DNA of 64,000 bases, taken from assembly GCF_004346035.1 (NCBI RefSeq), contig NZ_SLZN01000004.1, forward strand, positions 1 to 64,000, read 5' to 3'. The position numbers and the translations under genes were made by a program. Below are positions 43,253 to 52,563 of this stretch, one piece after another; within the stretch, counting starts at the first letter, position 1; each line of letters opens with the position of its first letter. This stretch comes from Acidomonas methanolica. GTDB taxonomy: Bacteria; Pseudomonadota; Alphaproteobacteria; Acetobacterales; Acetobacteraceae. The notes under the pieces are model-generated. The model was not told the DNA's origin. It made no database searches and worked only from the letters and a program-made list of their open reading frames with translations.

Positions 43253-44191
43253 ATGTCCATCTTCTTCGGTGCGCGCCGCGCCGCGACCGCATTGTCTTTT
43301 TCCCTTCTGCCCCTCTCGCTCCTGGCGGGCGGGACGCCGGCTCTGGCTCAATCAGCGGCTCAGCCTGCGGGAAGCGCGTCTTCGGGAGGGGGGTGGTTCG
43401 TGCCCAAGCAGCCGGCGCCCGCCGCCCCGGCTGCCGCGCCGCGTGTCGTGCGCCGCGCCGTTCCCGTGCCGCAGGACCCGTCCCAGGAGGCGCCGGATGA
43501 AGGGGGCGCGCAAAACGAGGCCGCCCCCGTTTTGCCGCTGCCGCCGATCCCGGATTCGCCTAACCTGCCCAAGGAAGCGCCGCCCCCCGCCGCGGTGATC
43601 GGCGTCATCAGCGTGCCGTCGGTCATGCGCCTGTCCACCGCCGCCGACGAAGCGCAGCGTGTTCTCGGGGCGCGGCGCGACAAGCTGGCCGCGGCGGCGC
43701 AGAGGGAGCAGGCCGGCTGGCGCGACGAGCAGCAGAAGCTCCAGAACGACGCGCGGAAGCTCACGGCCGAGCAGGTGCAGTTGCGGGAGCGGCACCTCCA
43801 GGAGCGCCGCGCCCATGCCCAGCGTGATTTCTCCAACCGCGCGCGGATCATCCAGGAGGCGGCGAACGTCTCGCTCAACCAGATCGAGCGCGAGTTGGTG
43901 CGCATCGTGCGTCAGGTGGCGCAGGCGCATGGCATGAATCTGGTGATGCATAGCGAGCAGGTGGCGCTGCACGTTCCCGAGCAGGACATCACGCAGGAAG
44001 TGGCGGACCAGCTCAACAAGATACTGCCCCATGTATTCATTCCCGATGAGAACGTGGACCCGGAGGTGCTGGCCAAATCCGGCAAGTTCCCGACGACGGC
44101 GAACCCGCAGGCGGCGGAGGATCAGGTGCCGGCATCCGCGCCCGCGCCGAAATTGCCGCCCGCGCAGTCTATCCTGCGGCGGCAGCACTGA
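43253..44191 (+). CDS. Skp/OmpH-family periplasmic chaperone with long Pro-rich N-terminus
   Basis: A 312-residue secreted protein. Signal peptide ending near GTPALAQ (about 33). A Pro/Ala-rich stretch of about 80 residues comes next. The OmpH domain starts at [24 protein letters not shown], with a long alpha-helical coiled-coil ([39 protein letters not shown]). Canonical Skp is about 160 residues, so the N-terminal Pro-rich part and a C-terminal tail of about 40 are extra. Location between bamA and lpxD is that of skp. Confidence 0.85.
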   Translation: MSIFFGARRAATALSFSLLPLSLLAGGTPALAQSAAQPAGSASSGGGWFVPKQPAPAAPAAAPRVVRRAVPVPQDPSQEAPDEGGAQNEAAPVLPLPPIPDSPNLPKEAPPPAAVIGVISVPSVMRLSTAADEAQRVLGARRDKLAAAAQREQAGWRDEQQKLQNDARKLTAEQVQLRERHLQERRAHAQRDFSNRARIIQEAANVSLNQIERELVRIVRQVAQAHGMNLVMHSEQVALHVPEQDITQEVADQLNKILPHVFIPDENVDPEVLAKSGKFPTTANPQAAEDQVPASAPAPKLPPAQSILRRQH

Positions 44192-44196
44192 TCGCC

Positions 44197-45252
44197 ATGG
44201 ATGTGGCCTCCCTGCCGGGCGATCCGCGCTTCTTCACCCGGCTCGGACCGTTCCCCGCCTCCCGCCTCGCGGAGGTGGCGGAGGCGGAGCTCGTGTGCGG
44301 CGCTGGCGGATCGCCGGAGACCCCGTTCCGGGGCGTGGCGCCGTTGCAGGCGGCGACGGCTGCGGAGGTCAGTTTTCTTGACAACCGGCGCTATCTTCCG
44401 CAACTCGGCGAGACGCGCGCGGGAGCGGTGATTCTCTCCCCTGCCTTTCGGGAGCGTCTGCCGGACGGCGTGATGGGGCTGATCACGAAATCGCCCTATC
44501 TCGCCTGGGCGCGGGTGGCATCGCTCTTTCATCCTCCCGTCCCGGTGCGGCCGGGGCTGCATCCGAGCGCCGTGATCGGCGAGGGGGCGGAGCTGGGGGA
44601 GAGTGTGGAGATCGGCCCGTTCGTGGTGATCGGCGCGGGCGCGCGGATCGGCGCGGGGACGGCGGTGGCGGCGCATGCCGTGGTCGGCGAGGGCGTGGTG
44701 ATCGGCGAGCGCTGCCGGATCGGCGCGCATGTCAGCATCTCGCATGCGGTGATCGGCGATCGGGTGACGCTCCATCCGGGCGTGCGGATCGGGCAGGACG
44801 GGTTCGGCTTCGCGGTAGGTCCCGCGGGGTTCGAGACCGTGCCGCAACTGGGGCGCGTCGTGATCGAGAGTGACGTGGAGATCGGCGCGAACAGCACGAT
44901 CGACCGCGGTTCGATGCGCGATACGGTGATCGGCGCGGGCACGCGGATCGACAATCTGGTGCAGATCGGACACAATGCCAAGCTGGGGCGGTGCTGCATC
45001 GTGGTGTCGCAGGCGGGAATTTCCGGCTCGACGGAACTCGGCGACTTCGTGACCATCGCGGCGCAGGCCGGATTGATCGGGCATATCAAGATCGGTGAAA
45101 AGGCGCGGGTGGGCGCGCAGTGCGGCGTCATGTCCGATGTCGAGGCCGGAGCGGATGTGATCGGCAGCCCGGCCATGCCGTTCCGCGAGTTTTTCCGGAA
45201 CGTGGCGGTGTTGCGGAAGCTGGCGAAGAGGCCGGACAAAGAAACGGGGTGA
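44197..45252 (+). CDS. lpxD: UDP-3-O-(3-hydroxyacyl)glucosamine N-acyltransferase
   Basis: Third step of lipid A synthesis: adds the second acyl chain from acyl-ACP. 351 residues: an N-terminal uridine-binding domain ([13 protein letters not shown]), a left-handed parallel beta-helix of hexapeptide repeats ([20 protein letters not shown] onward), the catalytic His in [12 protein letters not shown] and the acyl-site segment [13 protein letters not shown]. It is 5 bp from the skp gene. Confidence 0.95.
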   Translation: MDVASLPGDPRFFTRLGPFPASRLAEVAEAELVCGAGGSPETPFRGVAPLQAATAAEVSFLDNRRYLPQLGETRAGAVILSPAFRERLPDGVMGLITKSPYLAWARVASLFHPPVPVRPGLHPSAVIGEGAELGESVEIGPFVVIGAGARIGAGTAVAAHAVVGEGVVIGERCRIGAHVSISHAVIGDRVTLHPGVRIGQDGFGFAVGPAGFETVPQLGRVVIESDVEIGANSTIDRGSMRDTVIGAGTRIDNLVQIGHNAKLGRCCIVVSQAGISGSTELGDFVTIAAQAGLIGHIKIGEKARVGAQCGVMSDVEAGADVIGSPAMPFREFFRNVAVLRKLAKRPDKETG

Positions 45253-45356
45253 TCCGGCATGGCAACATCGGGAGGGCTTTGCTAAAGGGATGGCGCGATT
45301 GACGGGACCGGGATTGCGCGCGTTCGCGGGCGGTCATCCGGGATCAACAGGGAGGA

Positions 45357-45384
45357 GCCTGCGAGGCGTGGGGGCCTTGCAGGC
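45357..45384 (+). promoter_or_regulatory. Hairpin just upstream of fabZ
   Basis: GCCTGCGAGGC (45357-45367) pairs with GCCTTGCAGGC (45374-45384), one wobble pair, loop of 6 nt. It ends 21 nt before the fabZ start. No T-run, so it is not an ordinary terminator. It could attenuate or stabilise the mRNA between lpxD and fabZ. Confidence 0.35.
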
Positions 45385-45405
45385 GGGAGCGGGAGTTCAG
45401 GGCAG

Positions 45406-45900
45406 ATGGAGTCGACGGCGCAGCAGGTAACGGCGAACGAGGCGGCGAACGCGCCCGTCACCATCGAGTCCATCGACGTCATACGGATCATGGCGGCCAT
45501 TCCGCATCGCTATCCCTTCCTCATGATCGATCGCATGACGGATATCGTCCTCGGCGAATCGGCGATCGGGGTGAAGAACGTCACCATCAACGAGCCTTTC
45601 TTCCAGGGACATTTCCCGGCCCAGCCGGTGATGCCGGGCGTGCTCATCATCGAGGCGATGGCGCAGACGGCGGCGGCGCTCGTGGTGCTGACGCTGGGCG
45701 AGGCCTTCGAGGGCAAGCTCGTCTATTTCATGACCATCGAGAACGCGAAGTTCCGCCGTCCCGTCGGGCCGGGCGACCGCCTGACGCTGCATGTGGAGAA
45801 GGAACGCGCGCGTGCCAATGTCTGGCGCTTCAAGGGCGTGGGCAAGGTGGACGGCGTCGCCGTCGCCGAGGCCAGCTTCAGCGCGATGATCATGGGCTGA
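45406..45900 (+). CDS. fabZ: 3-hydroxyacyl-ACP dehydratase FabZ
   Basis: Dehydrates 3-hydroxyacyl-ACP in fatty-acid elongation, and competes with LpxA/LpxD for 3-hydroxymyristoyl-ACP. Hot-dog fold: [11 protein letters not shown] carries the catalytic His, and [20 protein letters not shown] the Glu. 164 residues, including a 20-residue polar N-terminal extension. A 153-bp gap separates it from lpxD, and it leads into lpxA. Confidence 0.95.
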   Translation: MESTAQQVTANEAANAPVTIESIDVIRIMAAIPHRYPFLMIDRMTDIVLGESAIGVKNVTINEPFFQGHFPAQPVMPGVLIIEAMAQTAAALVVLTLGEAFEGKLVYFMTIENAKFRRPVGPGDRLTLHVEKERARANVWRFKGVGKVDGVAVAEASFSAMIMG

Positions 45901-45906
45901 ACGGGG

Positions 45907-46761
45907 TTGACCGTGACGACGCAACCGCCGCCTTCCCTTCATCCGACGGCCATCGTCGATCCGCTCGCGCAGATCGGGCCGGGTTGCGTCATCGGGCCAT
46001 GGTGCCTGATCGGCCCGGATGTGGTGCTGCATGAGGGGGTGAAGCTGCATTCCCATGTGGTGCTGGACGGGCAGACGACTCTCGCCAGCGGGGTCGAGGT
46101 CTATCCGTTCGTCACGATCGGCATGGCGCCGCAGGATCTCAAATACAGGAACGAGCCGACGCGTTGCGAGATCGGCGAGCGGACGGTGATCCGCGAGCAC
46201 GTCACCATTCATCGCGGTACGGCGCAGGGCCACGGTTTGACGCGGGTCGGCGCGCATTGTCTCATCATGTGCAACGCGCATGTGGCGCATGACTGCGAGA
46301 TCGGCGACGGTGTCATCATCGTGAACAACGTGGTCATGGGCGGGCATGTCGAGATCGGCGACGGCGCGCGCATCATGGGGGCGGCGGCGCTGCATCAGTT
46401 TGTCCGGATCGGGCGCGGCGCGCTGGTCGGCGGCGTCTGCGGCGTCGAGGCGGATGTGATCCCCTATGGCAGCGTGCTCGGCAACCGCGCGCGGCTGGTC
46501 GGGCTGCACTGGATCTGGCTGAAGCGGCAGGGCGTGCCGGCGGAGGAGGTTCAGGCCATGCGCCGGGCCTTCCGGCATCTTTATCCGCGCCGTTCGGACG
46601 GGCGGTACGTGCTGGAGGATCGTCTCGCCGAGGTGCGGCGGGATTTCGCGGATCATCCGCGCGTGATGGAGATCGTCGCCTTCATGGAAGCGCCGAGCCG
46701 TCGCGGCCTGGTACGGGGCGCGCATCTCTCCAGCGGTGCGGTTGAGACGGAAGGCGCGTGA
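45907..46761 (+). CDS. lpxA: UDP-N-acetylglucosamine acyltransferase
   Basis: First step of lipid A synthesis. A beta-helix of hexapeptide repeats (IGPGCVIGPWCLIGPDVVL) with the catalytic His segment NAHVAHDCEIGDGVII and the C-terminal helical domain (AMRRAFRHLYPR). 284 residues, starting with TTG 45907 six bases after the fabZ stop. A GTG two codons on is an alternative. Overlaps lpxI by 4 nt. Confidence 0.94.
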   Translation: MTVTTQPPPSLHPTAIVDPLAQIGPGCVIGPWCLIGPDVVLHEGVKLHSHVVLDGQTTLASGVEVYPFVTIGMAPQDLKYRNEPTRCEIGERTVIREHVTIHRGTAQGHGLTRVGAHCLIMCNAHVAHDCEIGDGVIIVNNVVMGGHVEIGDGARIMGAAALHQFVRIGRGALVGGVCGVEADVIPYGSVLGNRARLVGLHWIWLKRQGVPAEEVQAMRRAFRHLYPRRSDGRYVLEDRLAEVRRDFADHPRVMEIVAFMEAPSRRGLVRGAHLSSGAVETEGA

Positions 46762-47627
46762 CGTCGGCGCGCGAGGCGCTGCTGATGGAGAGGCCGGTCG
46801 GGATTCTCGCCGGCGGCGGTCCGCTGCCGGCGCAGGTGGCCGAGGCGGTGACGGCGCGGGGCGGTCAGGTTTTCATCGTCGGATTTCAGGATTTCGTCGA
46901 TCTGCCGCGTATCGCGCACTGGCCGCACAAGGTGGCGCGGCTGGCGGCGGCGGGGGAGATTCTTGCCGCCTTGCGCGAGGCCGGATGCCGCGATCTGGTG
47001 CTGATCGGCCCGGTGCGGCGGCCGGCCCTGCGCGATCTGCGGCCGGATGCGGAGGGCGCGCGGCTGCTGGCGCGGATCGGGCGGGCGCTGTTCGGCGGGG
47101 ATGACGGGTTGCTCGGCGCGGTAGTGCGCGTGCTGGGGGAGGAAGGGTTCCGCATTCGCGGAGCGCATGAATTTCTCGACCGTTCGACGGGCCGTGTCGG
47201 GACGATGGGCCGGGTCGCGCCGGATGCGCTGGCCATGAGCGATATCGCGCGCGGGATCGCGGTGGTGAGGGCGCTCGGGGCGCTGGATGTCGGGCAAGGC
47301 TGCGTCGTGCAGGACAATCTGGTGCTGGCGGTCGAGGCGCTGGAGGGAACGGACGCGATGCTCGCCCGCTGCTCGGCGTTGCGTCAGCCGGGACCGGGGG
47401 GTGTGCTGGTGAAGACGCTCAAGCCCGGCCAGGAAAAGCGCGCGGACATGCCGACCATCGGGCCGCGCACGATCGAAAATACCGCGGCAACCGGGCTGCG
47501 CGGCGTTGCGTTCGAAGCTGGTGGAACATTATTGACCGATCCTGATGCCTGTGTGGCGCGCGCCGACGCGCTGGGGGTGTTCCTCTACGGGATCGGGCCG
47601 GAAATGATGGCGATTAAAGGAAGCTGA
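46758..47627 (+). CDS. lpxI: UDP-2,3-diacylglucosamine pyrophosphatase LpxI
   Basis: Fourth step of lipid A synthesis in alphaproteobacteria, replacing LpxH. The 289-residue protein has [33 protein letters not shown], a central [22 protein letters not shown] and the C-terminal [19 protein letters not shown], as in LpxI (DUF1009). Start GTG 46758 overlaps the lpxA stop. In many relatives lpxB follows. Here a glyoxalase gene does. Confidence 0.92.
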   Translation: MTSAREALLMERPVGILAGGGPLPAQVAEAVTARGGQVFIVGFQDFVDLPRIAHWPHKVARLAAAGEILAALREAGCRDLVLIGPVRRPALRDLRPDAEGARLLARIGRALFGGDDGLLGAVVRVLGEEGFRIRGAHEFLDRSTGRVGTMGRVAPDALAMSDIARGIAVVRALGALDVGQGCVVQDNLVLAVEALEGTDAMLARCSALRQPGPGGVLVKTLKPGQEKRADMPTIGPRTIENTAATGLRGVAFEAGGTLLTDPDACVARADALGVFLYGIGPEMMAIKGS

Positions 47628-47629
47628 GG

Positions 47630-48028
47630 ATGGGAACTTATCTGCATACCATGGTGCGCGTGCGTGATCTGGATCGCTCCATCACGTTCTACAAGGTGCT
47701 CGGCATGAAGGAACTGCGTCGCCGCGAGGTTCCGGATGGCAAATACACGCTGGTCTTCATGGGATTCGAGGATAATGCCCATGGACAGGCGGAAATCGAG
47801 CTGACCCATAACTGGGATCAGGAGACGCCCTACGAGATCGGCACGGGATTCGGCCATTTCGCCCTGGGTTATGAGGATATCGCGGCGGTGGTCGAAAAGG
47901 TGCGCGCCGCGGGTGGAAAGGTCACGCGCGAGGCGGGGCCGGTGAAGTTCGGCACGACGGTGATCGCCTTCGTCGAGGACCCGGACGGCTACAAGATTGA
48001 GTTCATCCAGCGTGGGTCAGCCTATTGA
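47630..48028 (+). CDS. gloA: Lactoylglutathione lyase (glyoxalase I)
   Basis: Converts the methylglyoxal-glutathione adduct to S-lactoylglutathione. At 132 residues it has the typical ligands: His6 in [13 protein letters not shown], Glu in AEIELTHNW, His in [10 protein letters not shown] and Glu in [11 protein letters not shown], plus the vicinal GRSL-like beta-strands. Three bp after lpxI, overlapping the 3' end of the opposite small gene by 7 nt. Confidence 0.94.
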   Translation: MGTYLHTMVRVRDLDRSITFYKVLGMKELRRREVPDGKYTLVFMGFEDNAHGQAEIELTHNWDQETPYEIGTGFGHFALGYEDIAAVVEKVRAAGGKVTREAGPVKFGTTVIAFVEDPDGYKIEFIQRGSAY

Positions 48029-48225
48029 CCGTCCTGTTTAACCCCCTGTGACGCCTGCCGGAGCCGCGCGGTCGCCGTCTCGATGGCGGTTGCGATGGTC
48101 TCGGCCTGTTTCCTGACGGACGGGTCCGCATGGCCGGCGAGGATGTCCGCCGTCAGCAGGGCCGGAGAGAGGATGTTGCGCAGATCGTGGCGGAGGCGGT
48201 GCAGCGGTTCATCCGAATCGGGCAT
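48022..48225 (-). CDS. Stand-alone DHp-like mini-protein
   Basis: A 67-residue protein whose [20 protein letters not shown] (8-27) matches the H-box of histidine-kinase dimerisation domains (HDLRN, with His13 as the phospho-acceptor candidate). A second helix ([19 protein letters not shown]) follows, giving the two-helix hairpin of a DHp domain. There is no ATPase domain or sensor. It may be a phosphotransfer or decoy protein, or the relic of a kinase. Translation and expression are unverified. It is convergent with gloA and divergent from rpmH. GGATTG-style promoter elements were not found on its own side. Confidence 0.6.
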   Translation of the reverse strand: MPDSDEPLHRLRHDLRNILSPALLTADILAGHADPSVRKQAETIATAIETATARLRQASQGVKQDGQ

Positions 48226-48251
48226 GGCGGTCCTGTCCTTGCGGGTTCCGA

Positions 48252-48280
48252 TTGACAGGGCGGGATCGGCCCCGTAAAAG
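48252..48280 (+). promoter_or_regulatory. Promoter of rpmH-rnpA operon
   Basis: TTGACA (48252-48257), a perfect -35, then 17 bp, then TAAAAG (48275-48280). About 79 bp before rpmH. The best sigma-70-like promoter seen in the window. Confidence 0.65.
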
Positions 48281-48358
48281 CCCGCGCTTTAGATGACGGC
48301 GCGTGGCGTGCCGGTTCTTCGCCGCACAAGCCACGCTCGCCATATAAGGGATTTTGTC

Positions 48359-48493
48359 ATGAAGCGCACCTATCAGCCCTCCAAGCTCGTCCGCAAGCGG
48401 CGCCACGGCTTCCGCACCCGCATGGCGACCGTGGGCGGCCGCAAGGTTATCGCGAATCGCCGCGCCAAGGGCCGTCACAAGCTCTCCGCCTGA
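48359..48493 (+). CDS. rpmH: Ribosomal protein bL34
   Basis: A 44-residue basic protein, [20 protein letters not shown] onward to KGRHKLSA, clearly bL34 of the large subunit. The frame runs back to 48293, but ATG 48359 fits the family. First of the rpmH-rnpA-yidD-yidC cluster, the usual order near the replication origin in many bacteria. Confidence 0.97.
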   Translation: MKRTYQPSKLVRKRRHGFRTRMATVGGRKVIANRRAKGRHKLSA

Positions 48494-48519
48494 TCGCGCC
48501 GCCCGGCGGGGAGGTAAGT

Positions 48520-48867
48520 GTGTCAGCCCAGCCGGGTAAACTGAAGACCCGCCCGCAATTCCTGCACGTGGCGGGGCGGGGCCGCAAGGTCGCGGTTCCG
48601 GGACTTGTCTTGCAGGTTCTGGATCAGGAACAGGGCGCCACGCCGCGCGCCGGTTTCACCGTGACCAAGAAGGTCGGGAACGCGGTGGTGCGCAACCGCA
48701 CGCGCCGCATCCTGCGCGAGGCGCTCCGCGCCGTGGCGCACAAGGAAGATCTCGCCGCCGTCGATATCGTGCTGATCGGGCGGGACGGCACTCGCACACG
48801 CGGATTCGCCAATGTTGTGGAGGATCTCCGCCGCGCCCTGCGCAAGGGCGGCGCGCTCAGGCCGTGA
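48520..48867 (+). CDS. rnpA: Ribonuclease P protein component
   Basis: Protein part of RNase P, which trims tRNA 5' ends. The 115-residue protein has the RNR signature in [19 protein letters not shown] and a basic C-terminus. It starts at GTG 48520 after a GGGAGG site. Twenty-six bp after rpmH; overlaps yidD by 4 nt. Confidence 0.94.
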   Translation: MSAQPGKLKTRPQFLHVAGRGRKVAVPGLVLQVLDQEQGATPRAGFTVTKKVGNAVVRNRTRRILREALRAVAHKEDLAAVDIVLIGRDGTRTRGFANVVEDLRRALRKGGALRP

Positions 48868-49091
48868 CCGCCGGTCGGCTCGTCACTTCGGCCCTGCTCG
48901 GAGTCATCCGCTTCTATCAGCGTTATATCAGCCCGCAACTGGGTCTGAACTGCCGCTTCACTCCGACATGCAGCGCCTATGCCGCTGAAGCTATTCGGCG
49001 TTATGGGCCGCTGCGCGGCGGCTGGCTTGCCGTGAAGCGGGTCGGGCGGTGTCATCCCTATGCGCGCGGCGGCGTCGATCCCGTGCCCTGA
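48864..49091 (+). CDS. yidD: Membrane protein insertion efficiency factor YidD
   Basis: A 75-residue amphipathic protein that assists YidC-mediated insertion. [40 protein letters not shown] and [18 protein letters not shown] are the family's hallmark cysteines and Pro-Gly turns. GTG start overlapping the rnpA stop. Followed by a 144-bp gap and yidC. Confidence 0.94.
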   Translation: MTAGRLVTSALLGVIRFYQRYISPQLGLNCRFTPTCSAYAAEAIRRYGPLRGGWLAVKRVGRCHPYARGGVDPVP

Positions 49092-49235
49092 AGCCACGCG
49101 GACATTTCCGGACGTGATATTTTTCTTGCGCCTATTGTTTTGCGTGACGATTTCGGCCACTTGAGCGCGTGATCGCGGTGCGCCGTCCGGCTGCGCCTGT
49201 TTCTTGTATCCTAGAGAAAGACCGGCGTTCGGCTG

Positions 49236-50981
49236 ATGGAAATCAAGCGCATCATTTTGGCGACAGTGATCTCCGCCCTGATTCTGCTCGGGTTCGATTA
49301 TTTCGTGCCGCAGCATCCCAAGGATGCGGACAAGGCGGCGCAGAAGATCGAACAGGCTCAGACTCCCGCGGGCGTGCCGGGGCCGGGGGCGCCTGCCGAT
49401 GTCGCGGCGGCGGCGCCCACCTCGCCGGAGATGCGGATTCCCATTCGCGATCCGGACACGACGGGGTCGATCGACCTGCGTGGGGCGCGGCTGGACGATC
49501 TGGTTCTGACGAAATACCACGAGACTCTGGCCAAGGACTCGCCCTTCGTCCGGCTGCTGGAGAAGCGTGACGGGCCGCAGCCCTCCTTCGTGACCTTCGG
49601 CTGGCTGAACGCGGCAGGGGCGGCTCTGCGCCTTCCCGACGCGACGACGGACTGGACGGCGGAGGGCGACGCGCTCTCGCCCGGCCATCCGGTAACGCTA
49701 CGCTGGGATAACGGGCAGGGACTCGTCTTCTCGATCAGGATCGCCTTCGATCGCAACTATCTCTTCGACGTCACGCAGAGTGTCGAGAACAAATCCGGCC
49801 GACAGGTTTCGCTGATTCCCTATCAGGCGGTCGAGCGCGACTATCTTCCGGCGGATGCGGGCAGCACGTTCCTCGAGATCGTCCATCAGGGGCCGCTTTC
49901 GGTCATGAATGACCGGCTCTACGAGGATTCCTACAAATCCATGCGCAAGGGCGGCGCGATGCCCGGCGGGCAGTCATGGGGTGCGAACGGCGACGGCGGC
50001 TGGGGCGGCATTACCGACAAATACTGGTTGACGGCCGTGGTGGCGGACGCCGCAAGCCCGGTGAGCCTGCATTACCTCTATACCCCAGAGGGCGGATATC
50101 GGGTCGAGTTCACGGCGCAGGCGCCGCTTCCCGTCGCAAACGACGCGACGCTGACCACGCCGAGCCGCGTCTTCGCCGGGGCGAAGGAAGTCGAACTGCT
50201 CGACACCTATACGAACGAGCTTCACATTCCCGCTTTCTACAAGGCGGTGGATTTCGGCTGGTTCGCTTTCCTGACGCGGCCGATGTTCCATGTGCTGCAC
50301 TGGCTCTACGGCATTCTGGGGAATTTCGGTCTCGCGCTGATGGCGCTCACACTGATCGTCAAGCTGATCCTCTACCCGCTCGCGACGAAATCCTTCTCCT
50401 CCATGGCGAAGATGCGCACGCTCCAGCCGCGGGTCCAGGCGCTCCGCGAGGCGAACAAGGGCGATCCGATGGCGATGAACCAGCAGATGATGGCGCTGTA
50501 TCGCGAGGAGGGCGTCAACCCGGCGGGCGGCTGCCTGCCGCTGCTGATCCAGGCGCCGGTCGCGTTCTGTCTCTACAAGGTGCTGAACATCACCATCGAG
50601 ATGCGTCACGCGCCGTTCTTCGGCTGGATTCACGATCTTTCCGCCCCTGACCCGACCAATATCTTCACGCTGTTCGGGCTGATCCCCTGGGACCCGACGA
50701 CGCTCTCGCCGCTCCTCCATATCGGCATCTGGCCGATCCTGTTCGGCGGCACGATCTGGCTGATGCAGCGTCAGAGCACGGTTTCGCTCGATCCGGCCCA
50801 GGCGCGGGTGATGCAGTTCATGCCGCTGTTCTACGTTTTCTTTCTGGGACGCCTCTCGGCGGGCATCGTGGTCTACTATACGTGGAACAACGTGCTGACG
50901 GCGTTGCAGCAGCATGTGATCCAGCGCCGGGCGAACGCGCTCGCGACATCGGGGCGGAAAGTGGCGGCGCGCAAGTCGTGA
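49236..50981 (+). CDS. yidC: Membrane protein insertase YidC
   Basis: Inserts and folds inner-membrane proteins, alone or with Sec. 581 residues: an N-terminal helix (RIILATVISALILLGFDYF), a large periplasmic beta-domain (about 60-340), then the conserved core of five helices (FGLALMALTLIVKLILYPL with the hydrophilic-groove Arg/Lys region, INPAGGCLPLLIQAPV, MQFMPLFYVFFLGRL). The basic C-terminus overlaps yihA by 4 nt. ATG 49236. Confidence 0.95.
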   Translation: MEIKRIILATVISALILLGFDYFVPQHPKDADKAAQKIEQAQTPAGVPGPGAPADVAAAAPTSPEMRIPIRDPDTTGSIDLRGARLDDLVLTKYHETLAKDSPFVRLLEKRDGPQPSFVTFGWLNAAGAALRLPDATTDWTAEGDALSPGHPVTLRWDNGQGLVFSIRIAFDRNYLFDVTQSVENKSGRQVSLIPYQAVERDYLPADAGSTFLEIVHQGPLSVMNDRLYEDSYKSMRKGGAMPGGQSWGANGDGGWGGITDKYWLTAVVADAASPVSLHYLYTPEGGYRVEFTAQAPLPVANDATLTTPSRVFAGAKEVELLDTYTNELHIPAFYKAVDFGWFAFLTRPMFHVLHWLYGILGNFGLALMALTLIVKLILYPLATKSFSSMAKMRTLQPRVQALREANKGDPMAMNQQMMALYREEGVNPAGGCLPLLIQAPVAFCLYKVLNITIEMRHAPFFGWIHDLSAPDPTNIFTLFGLIPWDPTTLSPLLHIGIWPILFGGTIWLMQRQSTVSLDPAQARVMQFMPLFYVFFLGRLSAGIVVYYTWNNVLTALQQHVIQRRANALATSGRKVAARKS

Positions 50982-51652
50982 GCGAGGCCGAGCTTCCCGA
51001 CAGGTTGACGCCAGAGGAGATCGAGGCGGGTCGGCTGCTTTTCGCCGCGCCCTGCGCGTTCTTTTTCGGGGCGCAGCATGTGGACCAGTTGCCGCCGCCC
51101 GATCGGCCGGAGATCGCCTTCGCGGGGCGCTCCAATGTCGGCAAGTCGAGCCTGATCAACGCCTTGACCGGGCGGACCCGTCTGGCGCGCTCGTCCTCCG
51201 AGCCGGGGCGGACGAAGCAGCTCAATTTCTTCGATCTCGGCGGTCGCGTCACGCTGGTGGACATGCCGGGATACGGCTTCGCCAAGGCGGCGAAGGCGGT
51301 GAAGGAGGACTGGCAGCAGACGATGTTCGCCTATCTGCGCGGGCGTCCGACGCTGGCGCGGGTTCTGCTGCTTCTGGATGCGCGGATCGAGCTGAAAGCC
51401 TCCGATCGTGAGGTCATGGAGTTGCTGGATCGCGCCGCCGTGGTCTTCCAGGTGGTGCTGACCAAGTGCGACGCGGTCAAGCCGGGCGCTCTGGCGGCCA
51501 AGAACCGCGAAGTTTCCGCCGAAATCGGCAAGCACCCGGCCGCCTATCCTGTTATCGTCGAGACCAGCAACGAGACGGGGCTCGGGGTCGATATCCTGCG
51601 CGCCAGCATCGCGCGGGTCATTGCGGAAGCGCCATCAGGAGAATCGTCATGA
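50978..51652 (+). CDS. yihA: Ribosome-biogenesis GTPase YihA/EngB
   Basis: GTPase needed for large-subunit assembly. The 224-residue protein has [16 protein letters not shown] (G1), [13 protein letters not shown] (switch I), [10 protein letters not shown] (G3) and TKCDAVK (G4). The frame runs back into yidC, but GTG 50978 overlapping the yidC stop is the natural coupled start. Overlaps argB by 4 nt. Confidence 0.93.
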   Translation: MSEAELPDRLTPEEIEAGRLLFAAPCAFFFGAQHVDQLPPPDRPEIAFAGRSNVGKSSLINALTGRTRLARSSSEPGRTKQLNFFDLGGRVTLVDMPGYGFAKAAKAVKEDWQQTMFAYLRGRPTLARVLLLLDARIELKASDREVMELLDRAAVVFQVVLTKCDAVKPGALAAKNREVSAEIGKHPAAYPVIVETSNETGLGVDILRASIARVIAEAPSGESS

Positions 51653-52557
51653 GCGGAATTTCCGACGAAAGTCCCGAAGCGGCCCAGCTACAGGCCGCGA
51701 TTCTTGCGGGCGCCCTGCCGTTCCTGCGGCGCTATGCGGGCGATACGATCGTCGTGAAATATGGCGGCCACGCCATGGGCTCCGACATGCTGTCCAACGC
51801 CTTCGGCCGCGATATCGCCCTGTTGAAGCTGGTCGGGATCAATCCGATCATCGTGCATGGCGGCGGTCCGCAGATCAGCGCCATGCTGGAGCGTCTGCAA
51901 CTTCGCTCCGCCTTTGTCGACGGATTGCGCGTCACCGATGCGGCGATGGTCGAGGTCATCGAGATGGTGCTGTCCGGCAGCGTCAACAAACAGGTGGCCG
52001 AACTCATCAACCGGGCGGGCGCGTTGGCGGTCGGACTTTCGGGCAAGGATGGCGGCCTGATCCGCGCGCGCAAGCTGATGCGGAGCGTGCGTGATCCGGA
52101 CAGCCAGATCGAGGAGGTGCTCGATCTCGGCTTCGTGGGCGAGCCGGACCGGATCGACCCCCGCGTGCTTTACGCGCTGCTCGGCTCGGGGCTGATTCCC
52201 GTCATCGCGCCTGTCGGGGTCGGGGCGAACGGCGAAACCTACAATATCAACGCCGATATGGCGGCGGGTGCGATCGCCTCGGCGGTGAGCGCCACGCGGC
52301 TGCTGATGCTGACCGACGTGCCGGGCGTGCTGGACGAGAACGGGAAGCTCATTCCCGAACTGACGGCGGAGGATGCGCGGCGGCACATCGAATCGGGGCA
52401 GATCAGCGGCGGGATGATCCCGAAGGTCGAGACCTGCCTGCAGGCCGTGCGCGACGGGGCGAAAGCCGCCGTGATTCTCGATGGTCGCGTGCCGCATGCC
52501 TGCCTGCTCGAACTCTTCACCAAGAGAGGTTCCGGCACGCTGATCCGGGCGGACTGA
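51649..52557 (+). CDS. argB: Acetylglutamate kinase
   Basis: Phosphorylates N-acetylglutamate in arginine synthesis. The 302-residue protein has [30 protein letters not shown], the glutamate-binding [17 protein letters not shown], and [14 protein letters not shown] with [15 protein letters not shown] 51649 overlaps the yihA stop, although the frame itself is open much earlier. Last gene of the rpmH-argB run. Confidence 0.95.
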   Translation: MSGISDESPEAAQLQAAILAGALPFLRRYAGDTIVVKYGGHAMGSDMLSNAFGRDIALLKLVGINPIIVHGGGPQISAMLERLQLRSAFVDGLRVTDAAMVEVIEMVLSGSVNKQVAELINRAGALAVGLSGKDGGLIRARKLMRSVRDPDSQIEEVLDLGFVGEPDRIDPRVLYALLGSGLIPVIAPVGVGANGETYNINADMAAGAIASAVSATRLLMLTDVPGVLDENGKLIPELTAEDARRHIESGQISGGMIPKVETCLQAVRDGAKAAVILDGRVPHACLLELFTKRGSGTLIRAD

Positions 52558-52563
52558 TCCCGG

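Noticed and set aside
40782-43292. 836-codon minus-strand frame opposite bamA
   Set aside because: Antisense shadow. BamA has POTRA domains, barrel strands and a terminal Phe.
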